Source: Clostridia bacterium (lineage in GTDB: Bacteria; Bacillota; Clostridia; Peptostreptococcales; Anaerovoracaceae). From it: a DNA stretch of 14,462 nt. The notes beneath the pieces are model-generated. The model saw nothing but the letters and a program-made list of their open reading frames with translations, ran no database searches and had not been told where the DNA came from. The position numbers and the translations under genes were made by a program. The DNA lies in contig CAAFTW010000015.1 of the NCBI GenBank assembly GCA_900766045.1, positions 1-14,462 of the forward strand, in the 5' to 3' direction. Below are positions 6,802 to 14,249 of the stretch, piece after piece (the first letter of the stretch is position 1; every line of letters starts with the position of its first letter).

Positions 6802-6833
6802 GTGTTATTTTACATTTCCTGAAAATAACCTTT
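6800..6833 (-). terminator. Weak terminator-like hairpin after rlmN
   Basis: GTTATTTT at 6804-6811 pairs with AAAATAAC at 6822-6829, and the stem can extend by three further pairs past one mismatch. It overlaps the rlmN stop codon region at 6832. The stem is AT-rich and no T-run follows on the minus strand, so it is at best a weak terminator of rlmN. Confidence 0.35.
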
Positions 6834-7884
6834 ATCTGACAGTTCCCCTGCTGTCATCTGACTGCTTCTGCGCTTTCAGACGAAGCTGACCGCAGGCACC
6901 GTCGATATCAGCACCGAGCTGACGCCGCACCGTTGCCGGGATTCCGGAGTCTTCCAGACGCTTCTGGATTTCCTCCGCTCTCTTTCTTCCGGATGTCAGA
7001 AGTCCTGTCTCGCTGACTTCATTCAGCGGAATCAGATTGACATGGCAGAGCATACCTCTGAGCAGATGAATCAGCTTTCCGATCATCGCGTCTGTGTCAT
7101 TTTTTCCCCGAATCAGGGCATATTCAAACGTGATTCTGCGTCCTGTTTTTTCTGTATAGGCGCGGCAGGCAGGAATCAATTCCTCCAGCGGGTAACTGTG
7201 GTTCACCGGCATCAGTTCATCTCTCAGATCACTCAGCGGAGCGTGAAGTGACACAGCCAGATTCACCTGAGGAAATTCTTCACTGAATTTCTGGATTCCC
7301 GGTACCAGGCCGCAGGTGGACACGGTAATATTGCGGCTGCTCATATTCCGGCCGTCCTTCTCATGCAGGATATGGATGAACCGGGAAATCTGGTCGTAAT
7401 TGTCAAACGGCTCTCCGGTACCCATAACGACAATCCGGGAGATTTTTTCTCCCGTTTCCCGCTCCGTATCCAGAAGCTGGGAAATGATTTCTCCCGCCGT
7501 CAGGCTGCGTACAAGGCCGTTGATTCCGGAGGCACAGAAGGCGCAATGCATCCGGCAGCCGGCCTGTGAAGATACACATACGGTATTTCCATATTTATAT
7601 TTCATAAATACCGTTTCCACCGCATTTCCGTCCTTCAGCCCATACAGGAATTTCTGGGTGCCGTCGGTTTTCGACTTCTGATGGGCCAGAAGCTTCAGGC
7701 TGTCCAGCTCTGCATTTTCTTCCAGCCAGGCAGTAAAAACTTCCGGAAGATTCGTCATCTCCCGGAAGTCGGTTCTGCCCTTATATACCCAGCCGAAAAG
7801 CTGACGGCCGCGGAATGCCGGCTGGCCTGCTTCCTTTGCCAGATCCTGCATCTCTGCTTCCGTTAGGTTTCTAAGGTCTTTCAT
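6832..7884 (-). CDS. rlmN: Dual-specificity RNA methyltransferase RlmN (23S rRNA A2503 / tRNA A37, C2)
   Basis: Radical-SAM enzyme that methylates carbon 2 of A2503 in 23S rRNA and of A37 in some tRNAs. The 350-residue length is typical. The 4Fe-4S cluster cysteines are Cys110, Cys114 and Cys117 in CRMHCAFC. Glu90 in AVETV matches the catalytic base. Cys331 in DIDGACGQLR matches the cysteine that forms the protein-RNA adduct and accepts the methyl group. GTGEPFDNYD near 155-164 is the SAM-contact region. SSQAGC before the cluster and overall length fit RlmN; Cfr, the resistance relative acting at C8, is less likely on this housekeeping context and length. ATG at 7884 follows GGAGA with a 7-8 base gap. 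It starts about 40 bases after the ileS terminator and no clear promoter lies between, so it may rely on read-through. Confidence 0.95.
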   Translation of the reverse strand: MKDLRNLTEAEMQDLAKEAGQPAFRGRQLFGWVYKGRTDFREMTNLPEVFTAWLEENAELDSLKLLAHQKSKTDGTQKFLYGLKDGNAVETVFMKYKYGNTVCVSSQAGCRMHCAFCASGINGLVRSLTAGEIISQLLDTERETGEKISRIVVMGTGEPFDNYDQISRFIHILHEKDGRNMSSRNITVSTCGLVPGIQKFSEEFPQVNLAVSLHAPLSDLRDELMPVNHSYPLEELIPACRAYTEKTGRRITFEYALIRGKNDTDAMIGKLIHLLRGMLCHVNLIPLNEVSETGLLTSGRKRAEEIQKRLEDSGIPATVRRQLGADIDGACGQLRLKAQKQSDDSRGTVR

Positions 7885-7898
7885 TCTTATTCTCCAGA

Positions 7899-7913
7899 GC
7901 GCCGCTGCGGCGC
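7899..7913 (-). other. GC-rich hairpin just upstream of the rlmN ribosome binding site
   Basis: GCGCCG at 7899-7904 pairs with CGGCGC at 7908-7913 around a 3-base loop, and ends within a few bases of the GGAG of rlmN. Having no T-run, it is not a terminator by itself. Its position suggests a possible effect on rlmN translation or 5'-end stability. Confidence 0.35.
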
Positions 7914-7921
7914 CTATTCTT

Positions 7922-7955
7922 AAAACACTGCCGCGGATACAGCGTCCGCGGCAGT
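7922..7955 (-). terminator. Terminator of ileS
   Basis: A perfect 11-bp stem (7927-7937 with 7945-7955) with a 7-base loop, followed on the minus strand by GTTTT. It starts 18 bases after the ileS stop codon. The T-run is short, so partial read-through into rlmN is plausible. Confidence 0.82.
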
Positions 7956-7973
7956 AAATCTTATCGATTCATT

Positions 7974-10900
7974 CTATTTCTTTTCTACATCGAGTCCGGT
8001 CTTGTGTCCGTTGATGTCAACTTCCGCAAGTCCCTTCTTCTCCTCGATGCTGTCAGCCAGAGTCTCTTCGCAGATGTGAGCCTTGTCCTTTTCGACAGCG
8101 GCCTTAACCTGCTCGTCCGCATCCAGATAGATGGTGATGTGATCCATCATCTCAAAATCTTTCTGCTTACGCAGCTGCTGAACCTTGGAGATAACCTCTC
8201 TTGCAAGTCCCTCTTCCTCGAGCTCCGGAGTCACTTCTGTATCCAGGATGACGAAGATATTCTGCTCCATCGCAACGGAGAATCCTTCCTTTGCATGAAT
8301 CTGAACATCGACATAGTCCTTCTGGATCTCTGTGTCTTCGCCGTTCAGGTTCATGGTAACCGGACCCTCTTCCAGCTTTGCCGTGAATGCTGTCGCATCT
8401 TCTCCCGCCAGAGCTTTTCCGAAAGCACCGATCTTCTTTCCGAGAACCGGTCCCGCAACTCTGAAGTTCGGTTTCAGAGTCAGGTTCATGTATGTCGTCA
8501 GATCGTCAGCAAAGACAACCTTCTTAACATTCAGTTCCTCCATCAGGATCGGAGCCAGGTCGGAAATCAGGTCTCTGTACTTTCCATCAACCAGAATCTC
8601 AGACAGCGGCTGACGAACCTTGATGTTCTCCTTTTCACGGATTCCTCTTCCCAGGCCTGCCAGTGTCTTCACCAGATCCATTCTCTTCTCAGCATTCTCG
8701 TCGATCAGAGACTCATCGCACTCTGGGAAGTAAGCCGTATGGACAGTCAGAGACTTGTCATTCATCAGCTTCTGATACATTTCATCAGACAGGAACGGAG
8801 CGATCGGAGCCATCATCTTTACGATTCCCAGGAGTACCTCATAGGTCGTCTGGTAAACGGCTCTCTTGTCATCATCCATGCCAGACGCATAGAAACGGCG
8901 ACGTGTTCTTCTGATGTACCAGTTGGAGAAGTCGTCTATAACAAAGCTCTGGATAGCGCGGACGGTCTTCATGTGATTGTACTCGTCCATATCCTTTGTG
9001 ACCTCGCGGACCAGCTTGTTGTACTTCGACAGAATCCAGCGGTCAATCTCTGGGCGCTTCTTCGGATCAACGATGTCCTTTGTCGGATCAACGTTATCCT
9101 GGTTTGCGTAGAGAATAAAGAAATTGTAAATATTCTTCAGGGTTCCGAAGAACTTGCTTACTGTTTCCTTCAGGCCTTCCTCATCGAACTTTGTCGGCGT
9201 CCATGCCGGGGATACACTCATCATGTACCAGCGTGTCGCGTCAGCGCCGTACTTATCCATCATCTCAAACGGGTTAACTGTATTACCCTTAGACTTGGAC
9301 ATCTTCTTTCCGTTCTTATCCAGGATCAGGTCGCTGACCAGAACGTTCTTATACGGTGCCTTGTGCATCAGGAAGGTGGAAATCGCCATTAGAGAATAGA
9401 ACCAGCCTCTGGTCTGGTCGATTCCCTCGCAGATGAAGTCTGCCGGGAAATTCTGCTCGAACACTTCCTTATTCTCAAATGGGTAATGCCACTGTGCATA
9501 CGGCATAGAACCACTGTCAAACCAGCAGTCCATAACCTCCGGAATTCTGGTCATGGTCTTTCCGCACTTCGGGCACTTCAGATGAATATCGTCTACATAT
9601 GGACGGTGCAGCTCGACATTCTTCGGATCAACATCTTCGACAGCCTTCTCAGCCAGCTCTTCTCTGCTGCCTACGCACTCCAGATGACCGCACTCACATC
9701 TCCAGATTGGAATCGGTGTTCCCCAGTATCTCTGCCGGGAAATGTTCCAGTCTCTTACGTCAGCCAGCCAGTTTCCGAAACGTCCTTCTCCGACGAATGG
9801 CGGGAACCAGTTTACCGTTTTATTGTTGGCAACCAGCTCGTCTCTCAGGTCGCTCATTCTGATGTACCAGCCCGGCTTAGCATAGTAAACCAGCGGTGTT
9901 CCGCATCTCCAGCAGTGCGGATAATCGTGGCGGATCTTCTGGTGAGCAAACAGCTTGCCTTCCTTAGCGAGCCACTTCAGGATCTCGATGTCCAGACCCT
10001 CTTCCATGATGAAATGACCCTTCCACGGTGTCGCTGTGTAACGGCCTCTCTCATCAACCGGCTCATATACCGGAGCACCGTACTTCTTTCCGACGTTATA
10101 GTCGTCTTCACCGAATGCCGGAGCAGAATGTACGATTCCTGTTCCATCAGTTGTTGTTACATAGTCATCACAGGTTACGAAGAAGGCCTTGTCCTTCTCC
10201 GGATCCAGCTCGTTCCAAGGCATGAGCTTCTCGTACTTCTCGTACTCGAGTTCTTTACCCTTCATCTCTTCCAGGACCTTGTACTTGCCTTCTCCTAATA
10301 CCTTGTCTGCGCAGTCTTTGGCGAGAATGAAGATATTTCCCTTCTCATCACCTTCCAGCATCTCGGCTCTGACGTAATCAACATCTGCATTGACCGTCAG
10401 AAGTGTGTTGGCAGCCAAAGTCCATGCCGTCGTCGTCCACGCAAGGAAATAATCCTTATCATATCCGACACGCTTGAACTTTACGGTCAGTGTCGTAACC
10501 GCAACTTCCTTATAGCCCTGGGCAACCTCGTGGGAAGCCAGTCCTGTTCCGCAGCGCGGGCAGTACGGCTGAACCTTGTGTCCCTCATAAATCATTCCGG
10601 CCTTGAAGAACTCATGAATGATCCACCAGACAGACTCTACATAGTTATTATCCAAAGTAATATACGGATGCTCCAGGTCAGCAAGGAATCCCATGCGGCG
10701 GCTCATATCTCCCCACATGTCCGTGAAGGTGAATACCGACTGGCGGCACTTCTCGCAGAACTCCTTGATTCCGTATTTCTCAATATCCTGCTTTCCGCTC
10801 ATGCCCAGGTCTTTCTCAACCTGAATTTCAACAGGCAGTCCGTGCGTGTCCCAGCCTGCCTTCGGCTTAACCTTGAATCCCTTCATTACCTTATATCTGG

Positions 10901-11102
10901 TAATAGAATCCTTCAGGGTACGGGCCATCATGTGGTGAATGCCCGGCTTGCCGTTTGCTGTCGGAGGACCCTCATAGAAAATGAACGGCTCTGCGTCCTC
11001 TCTCTCCTTTACACGGCGGTTCAGGAGGTCTTCATCCTCCCATTCCTGCACCTGCTTCTTCTGAACCTCAGCCACCGGCTGATCTGAAAGCTTTTCAAAC
11101 AT
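7974..11102 (-). CDS. ileS: Isoleucyl-tRNA synthetase, type 2 (IleRS2) with GIHH signature
   Basis: Class I aminoacyl-tRNA synthetase charging tRNA-Ile in the cytoplasm; 1042 residues. The catalytic loop GPPTANG is at 45-51, KMSKS at 600-604 and GWDTHGLPVE at 83-92. The CP1 editing domain spans roughly 185-395, with WTTTAWTLAAN (222-232) and GTGIVHSAPAFGEDDY (320-335). Cysteine pairs at 181/184, 397/400, 469/471 and 510/513 may bind zinc. The long C-terminal extension matches type 2, the eukaryote-like IleRS class. The usual HIGH motif reads Gly54-Ile55-His56-His57, that is, the first and third positions are exchanged; this form has been linked to extreme mupirocin resistance in IleRS2. The start at 11102 has AAGGAAG 8 bases before it; an in-frame ATG at 11153 lacks a good site and would add residues outside the family N-terminus. 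Single-gene unit with a consensus promoter. Confidence 0.97.
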   Translation of the reverse strand: MFEKLSDQPVAEVQKKQVQEWEDEDLLNRRVKEREDAEPFIFYEGPPTANGKPGIHHMMARTLKDSITRYKVMKGFKVKPKAGWDTHGLPVEIQVEKDLGMSGKQDIEKYGIKEFCEKCRQSVFTFTDMWGDMSRRMGFLADLEHPYITLDNNYVESVWWIIHEFFKAGMIYEGHKVQPYCPRCGTGLASHEVAQGYKEVAVTTLTVKFKRVGYDKDYFLAWTTTAWTLAANTLLTVNADVDYVRAEMLEGDEKGNIFILAKDCADKVLGEGKYKVLEEMKGKELEYEKYEKLMPWNELDPEKDKAFFVTCDDYVTTTDGTGIVHSAPAFGEDDYNVGKKYGAPVYEPVDERGRYTATPWKGHFIMEEGLDIEILKWLAKEGKLFAHQKIRHDYPHCWRCGTPLVYYAKPGWYIRMSDLRDELVANNKTVNWFPPFVGEGRFGNWLADVRDWNISRQRYWGTPIPIWRCECGHLECVGSREELAEKAVEDVDPKNVELHRPYVDDIHLKCPKCGKTMTRIPEVMDCWFDSGSMPYAQWHYPFENKEVFEQNFPADFICEGIDQTRGWFYSLMAISTFLMHKAPYKNVLVSDLILDKNGKKMSKSKGNTVNPFEMMDKYGADATRWYMMSVSPAWTPTKFDEEGLKETVSKFFGTLKNIYNFFILYANQDNVDPTKDIVDPKKRPEIDRWILSKYNKLVREVTKDMDEYNHMKTVRAIQSFVIDDFSNWYIRRTRRRFYASGMDDDKRAVYQTTYEVLLGIVKMMAPIAPFLSDEMYQKLMNDKSLTVHTAYFPECDESLIDENAEKRMDLVKTLAGLGRGIREKENIKVRQPLSEILVDGKYRDLISDLAPILMEELNVKKVVFADDLTTYMNLTLKPNFRVAGPVLGKKIGAFGKALAGEDATAFTAKLEEGPVTMNLNGEDTEIQKDYVDVQIHAKEGFSVAMEQNIFVILDTEVTPELEEEGLAREVISKVQQLRKQKDFEMMDHITIYLDADEQVKAAVEKDKAHICEETLADSIEEKKGLAEVDINGHKTGLDVEKK

Positions 11103-11209
11103 ATTCCAATCTTCCTTTCCAGGCCTAAAAGGATTTTCCTGAAGAACTCCCAAGCTGCAGCCGCAGCCAGGCCTGTTTTATGATCTAACGATAAAATTCG
11201 TCGCTCTTT

Positions 11210-11238
11210 ATTATATATTTTTACCTGTACAGTGTCAA
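11210..11238 (-). promoter_or_regulatory. Consensus sigma-A promoter of ileS
   Basis: A perfect -35 TTGACA (11233-11238) and perfect -10 TATAAT (11210-11215) with a 17-base spacer. Transcription should begin near 11202, giving a leader of about 100 bases. The leader contains two AGGCCT palindromes (near 11124 and 11170) that could pair, but no T-box core sequence and no intrinsic terminator. Confidence 0.9.
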
Positions 11239-11256
11239 GAAATCAGAAGCCTGCGT

Positions 11257-11277
11257 GCCTTGAAATGCAAGGCTTTT
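11257..11277 (+). terminator. Terminator-like hairpin upstream of the ileS promoter
   Basis: GCCTTG (11257-11262) pairs with CAAGGC (11268-11273) around a 5-base loop and is followed on the plus strand by TTTT. An alternative stem uses AAGCCTGC just upstream. No plus-strand gene ends here, so it may end antisense transcripts or be incidental. Confidence 0.4.
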
Positions 11278-11280
11278 CCT

Positions 11281-11580
11281 GTTCCTTCCCCCCTCCTCTC
11301 CTCCTGAATATTCACTCTTTTCCCCGCAGCCTGGTGTCCATGATCCGGATGAACGGCCATTCTATTTTCCCTTTCTCTCCGGACGAAATACATCTGCAAG
11401 GAAACGAACATGTTTTTACAATACCAGAAGGCTGACTGAACATAACAACAGATATGCATGCAAAAATAAACACAAATACAGTAAAACTCTATAACATTTA
11501 TTCAACTATGTTAAAAATATAATTATCATGCTTTAGCGCTTCATCTTAAGAAAGTTTTTGTTTCTAAATCACAAAAAACA
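11281..11580. other. Intergenic stretch with no supported gene
   Basis: From the ileS promoter to the promoter of the small membrane protein there is no convincing coding sequence. It contains an unbroken 24-base pyrimidine run (11282-11305), read on the minus strand as repeated AGGAGG-like motifs, then a mixed segment to about 11440, then AT-rich DNA from about 11450 onward. I see no tRNA or known riboswitch in it. Confidence 0.5.
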
Positions 11581-11581
11581 C

Positions 11582-11610
11582 TGGATTTTTTATTAATAAT
11601 CGATTATAAT
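11582..11610 (+). promoter_or_regulatory. Candidate promoter of the small membrane-protein gene
   Basis: A perfect -10 TATAAT lies at 11605-11610. At the expected distance the -35 region reads TGGATT (11582-11587, 17-base spacer), which is poor. AT-rich DNA upstream could help as an UP element. Transcription would start near 11617, about 68 bases before the chosen ATG. A weak -35 suggests low or activator-dependent expression. Confidence 0.5.
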
Positions 11611-11684
11611 GTAATCAAAGATAACAAAAGGGACATCAAATAAGGGGTTTCAGATTAAAAACAAACAGAAAGGATGTGTTGCAT

Positions 11685-11921
11685 ATGATGCCGCTTCTTG
11701 CACTTGGTCTTGTGGTATTTGCCGCATTAGTTTATGCCTGTGTCTACAGGTTCACCGGAGAAGAGAAAGACGATCATCAGGTTATTCAGTTCCCGTCAGA
11801 GAGGAAAAGCCGCTGGAAGAAACTGAACACCACATCCACTTACACAACGCAGAAGAAAGATGCACAGCCTGTAAACAATGTCATCTTTCTCTCCAGCGTA
11901 AATGCCGCCAGAAGGCGCTGA
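11685..11921 (+). CDS. Small single-pass membrane protein of unknown function
   Basis: A 78-residue protein, the only plus-strand gene in the window. Residues 3-21 form one hydrophobic helix (PLLALGLVVFAALVYACVY), followed by a polar, basic tail of about 55 residues with RKSRWKK near the middle and ending ARRR. The positive charge after the helix predicts N-terminus outside and tail in the cytoplasm. There is no lipobox or cleavage site. The ATG at 11685 is placed 10 bases after AAAGGA; the frame is open to a GTG at 11676, which is too close to that site. A second ATG at 11688 is possible. It has its own candidate promoter and a strong terminator 57 bases after the stop. I do not recognise the family; it could be a membrane anchor or adaptor, but nothing shows that. 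Confidence 0.68.
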   Translation: MMPLLALGLVVFAALVYACVYRFTGEEKDDHQVIQFPSERKSRWKKLNTTSTYTTQKKDAQPVNNVIFLSSVNAARRR

Positions 11922-11977
11922 TATTGTGTTCACCTCATTTACATACTTCTTCAACGAGTGACTGTTCACTCAAACCG

Positions 11978-12015
11978 AAAGGCCTTTGAAATTTCAATGT
12001 TTCAAAGGCCTTTTT
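11978..12015 (+). terminator. Terminator of the small membrane-protein gene
   Basis: A perfect 14-bp stem (11978-11991 with 12000-12013) around an 8-base loop, followed by a plus-strand T-run at 12011-12015. It faces the pnp terminator 50 bases away, so the two convergent units are each closed before they meet. Confidence 0.93.
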
Positions 12016-12065
12016 CCTTGCTAAAAATTGCATCTGAATTTTCTGTACATGGGTAAAACAGGGGC

Positions 12066-12116
12066 AAAAAAGAGGCCGTCGCACTTGTGCCCATTTGGAC
12101 GCAGTGCGGCAGCCTC
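12066..12116 (-). terminator. Terminator of pnp
   Basis: A 14-bp stem (12072-12085 with 12103-12116, with one G-U pair and one mismatch in the minus-strand RNA) and a 17-base loop, followed on the minus strand by six Ts (12066-12071). It begins about 22 bases after the pnp stop. Confidence 0.88.
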
Positions 12117-12137
12117 GTAGTATCCAATCATCTCTGA

Positions 12138-14249
12138 CTATCTAGGCAGCTTGGTTCTGACCAGATTGATGCGGTTCTGCTTATCGATTTCCGCAACCTT
12201 GACCTCGACCTTATCGCCGATGTTCATGATGTCCTCGACCTTATCGACATGGTGACGTGCCATCTTGGAGATGTGGAGCAGGCCCTCCTTACCCGGCAGG
12301 ATCTCAATGAATGCGCCGAACGGCATGATTCTCTTTACTTCACCCTCATAGACACCGCCGACCTCTACGTCTGCAGTGATCAGCTTGATTCTGTCCATCG
12401 CCTCTTCAGCAGCAGCGGCATTGTCACTGTAGATGGTAACCAGTCCCGGGTCATCCTCGGAGATATCGATCTTTACGCCGGTATCCTCAACAATGGAGTT
12501 GATGGTCTTTCCTCCCGGTCCGATGACGATGCGGATCTTATCCGGATCAATGCGCATCGCGATGCATCTCGGAGCCCACTTGGACAGCTCCTTGCGCGGC
12601 TCAGGGATCTCCTCAAGCATGATCTTCATGATATGCATACGGCCTTCTCTTGCCTGACGCAGAGCCTTCTCCATAATGTCCTTTGAAAGTCCGTGAACCT
12701 TGATATCCATCTGCATGGCGGTTACACCGACTTCTGTTCCGGTAACCTTGAAGTCCATGTCGCCGAGGAAGTCTTCCATGCCCTGAATATCGCTCAGAAT
12801 GGCCATCTTGGAAGATCCGTCCTCTTCAACACGCTCGATCAGTCCCATAGCAATTCCGGCAACCGGGCGTTTGATCGGAACACCGGCATCCATTAATGCC
12901 ATGCAGGATCCGCAGGTTGATGCCATGGATGAAGAACCGTTGGAAGACAGTACATCGGAAACGACACGGATGGCATACGGGAATTCCTCCTTGGAAGGAA
13001 CGACCGGCAGCAAAGCACGCTCAGCAAGGGCGCCATGTCCGATTTCTCTTCTCCCTGGTGATCTCGGCTTCTTGGACTCGCCTGTGCAGAAGCCCGGGAA
13101 GTTGTAATGATGCATGTAGCGCTTCTCGGTCTGCTCGGTGAGGCCGTCGATTTTCTGGGATTCAGAAAGCGGAGCCAGTGTGCAGGAAGACAGGACCTGA
13201 GTCTGTCCTCTCTTAAAGAGGCCTGTTCCGTGAACTCTCGGAAGAACGCCGGTCTCGCACCATACCGGACGAATCTCGTCCAGCTTACGGTCGTCCGGGC
13301 GTACGCCGTCGTCCAGGATGGAGCTTCTTACACACTCCTTAGTAATATTGTAAAGAACATTTGCGATATCAGACTCGTTGTCCGGATATTCTTCGGCAAA
13401 ATGCTCCTGTGTTTCAACTTCTACAGCGTTCATGTTATCCAGACGGGTCATCTTGTCGGAGTTATGAACGGCTTCCTTCATTTTGTCATAAGCAAATGCT
13501 CTAACCTTCTCATCAATGTCTTCCGGAATCTTGTAAAGCTCAACTTCGCGCTTCGGCTTGCCGACCTCTGCGACGATCTCTTCGATGAACTCACAGAGCT
13601 TCTTGATCTCGTCATGCGCAAACCAGATGGCATCGAGCATTTCCATTTCCGGTACTTCATCAGCACCGGCCTCAACCATCATGATGGCTTCCTTGGTTCC
13701 GGCAACGGTCAGATTGATGTCGCTCTGCTCTCTCTGCTCCTGCGTCGGGTTGATGACCAGCTGGCCGTCCACACGTCCGACACGGACAGAACCAGTCGGT
13801 CCGTCCCACGGAATATCAGAAATTGCCAGAGCTACGGAAGATCCGATCATCGCCATAATGTCTGTCTCGCAGTCCGGGTCAACAGACATAACCAGCGCCT
13901 CAACCTCGACATCATTGAAGAAGCCCTTCGGGAACAAAGGTCTGAGCGGTCTGTCCATCAGGCGGGAGCTCAGAACGGCTTTTTCGCTCGGACGTCCCTC
14001 TCTTCTGATGAATCCACCCGGGATCTTTCCACCCGCGTACATTCTCTCCTCATAGTCACAGCTCAGCGGGAAGAAATCCACGTCTGCGCGCGGCTTATCA
14101 GACGCACACGCCGTAACCAGCACTGCGGAATCTCCGTAGCGCACCATTGCAGCGCCGTTCGCCTGCTCGGCAAACTTGCCGATTTCAATCTGCAGCAGTC
14201 TTCCTCCCAGCGCTGTCTTAAATGTCCTGTAATCCGTAAATCTCGCCAT
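12138..14249 (-). CDS. pnp: Polynucleotide phosphorylase
   Basis: Phosphate-dependent 3'-5' exoribonuclease that degrades RNA to nucleoside diphosphates and can add tails in reverse; a ring-shaped trimer and a main mRNA turnover enzyme. At 703 residues it has the full domain order: first RNase PH domain (about 12-145), helical linker (about 150-300), second RNase PH domain (about 320-550), KH domain with the GPGG loop at 577-580, and S1 domain (about 630-697). Active-site signatures are PGRREIGHGALAERAL at 398-413 and LSDIQGMEDFLGDMDF at 485-500, with Asp487 and Asp493 the expected catalytic acids. The protein stops just after S1, without a long acidic tail. The ATG at 14249 has GGAGGGAG about 13 bases upstream, a rather long gap, and AAGGA directly against it; the protein N-terminus fits the family, so I keep this start. 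Confidence 0.97.
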   Translation of the reverse strand: MARFTDYRTFKTALGGRLLQIEIGKFAEQANGAAMVRYGDSAVLVTACASDKPRADVDFFPLSCDYEERMYAGGKIPGGFIRREGRPSEKAVLSSRLMDRPLRPLFPKGFFNDVEVEALVMSVDPDCETDIMAMIGSSVALAISDIPWDGPTGSVRVGRVDGQLVINPTQEQREQSDINLTVAGTKEAIMMVEAGADEVPEMEMLDAIWFAHDEIKKLCEFIEEIVAEVGKPKREVELYKIPEDIDEKVRAFAYDKMKEAVHNSDKMTRLDNMNAVEVETQEHFAEEYPDNESDIANVLYNITKECVRSSILDDGVRPDDRKLDEIRPVWCETGVLPRVHGTGLFKRGQTQVLSSCTLAPLSESQKIDGLTEQTEKRYMHHYNFPGFCTGESKKPRSPGRREIGHGALAERALLPVVPSKEEFPYAIRVVSDVLSSNGSSSMASTCGSCMALMDAGVPIKRPVAGIAMGLIERVEEDGSSKMAILSDIQGMEDFLGDMDFKVTGTEVGVTAMQMDIKVHGLSKDIMEKALRQAREGRMHIMKIMLEEIPEPRKELSKWAPRCIAMRIDPDKIRIVIGPGGKTINSIVEDTGVKIDISEDDPGLVTIYSDNAAAAEEAMDRIKLITADVEVGGVYEGEVKRIMPFGAFIEILPGKEGLLHISKMARHHVDKVEDIMNIGDKVEVKVAEIDKQNRINLVRTKLPR

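Noticed and set aside
8004..9392. Long plus-strand open frame opposite ileS (462 codons)
   Set aside because: Antisense shadow of ileS; the composition (rich in Leu, Ser, His, Arg) reflects the complementary codons and no domain is seen.
11235..11459. Minus-strand frame of up to 74 codons, or 41 from an ATG at 11360
   Set aside because: Weak start signal, runs into the ileS promoter -35 box, and the sequence resembles no protein; the AGGAGG-like run inside it is part of a simple purine tract.
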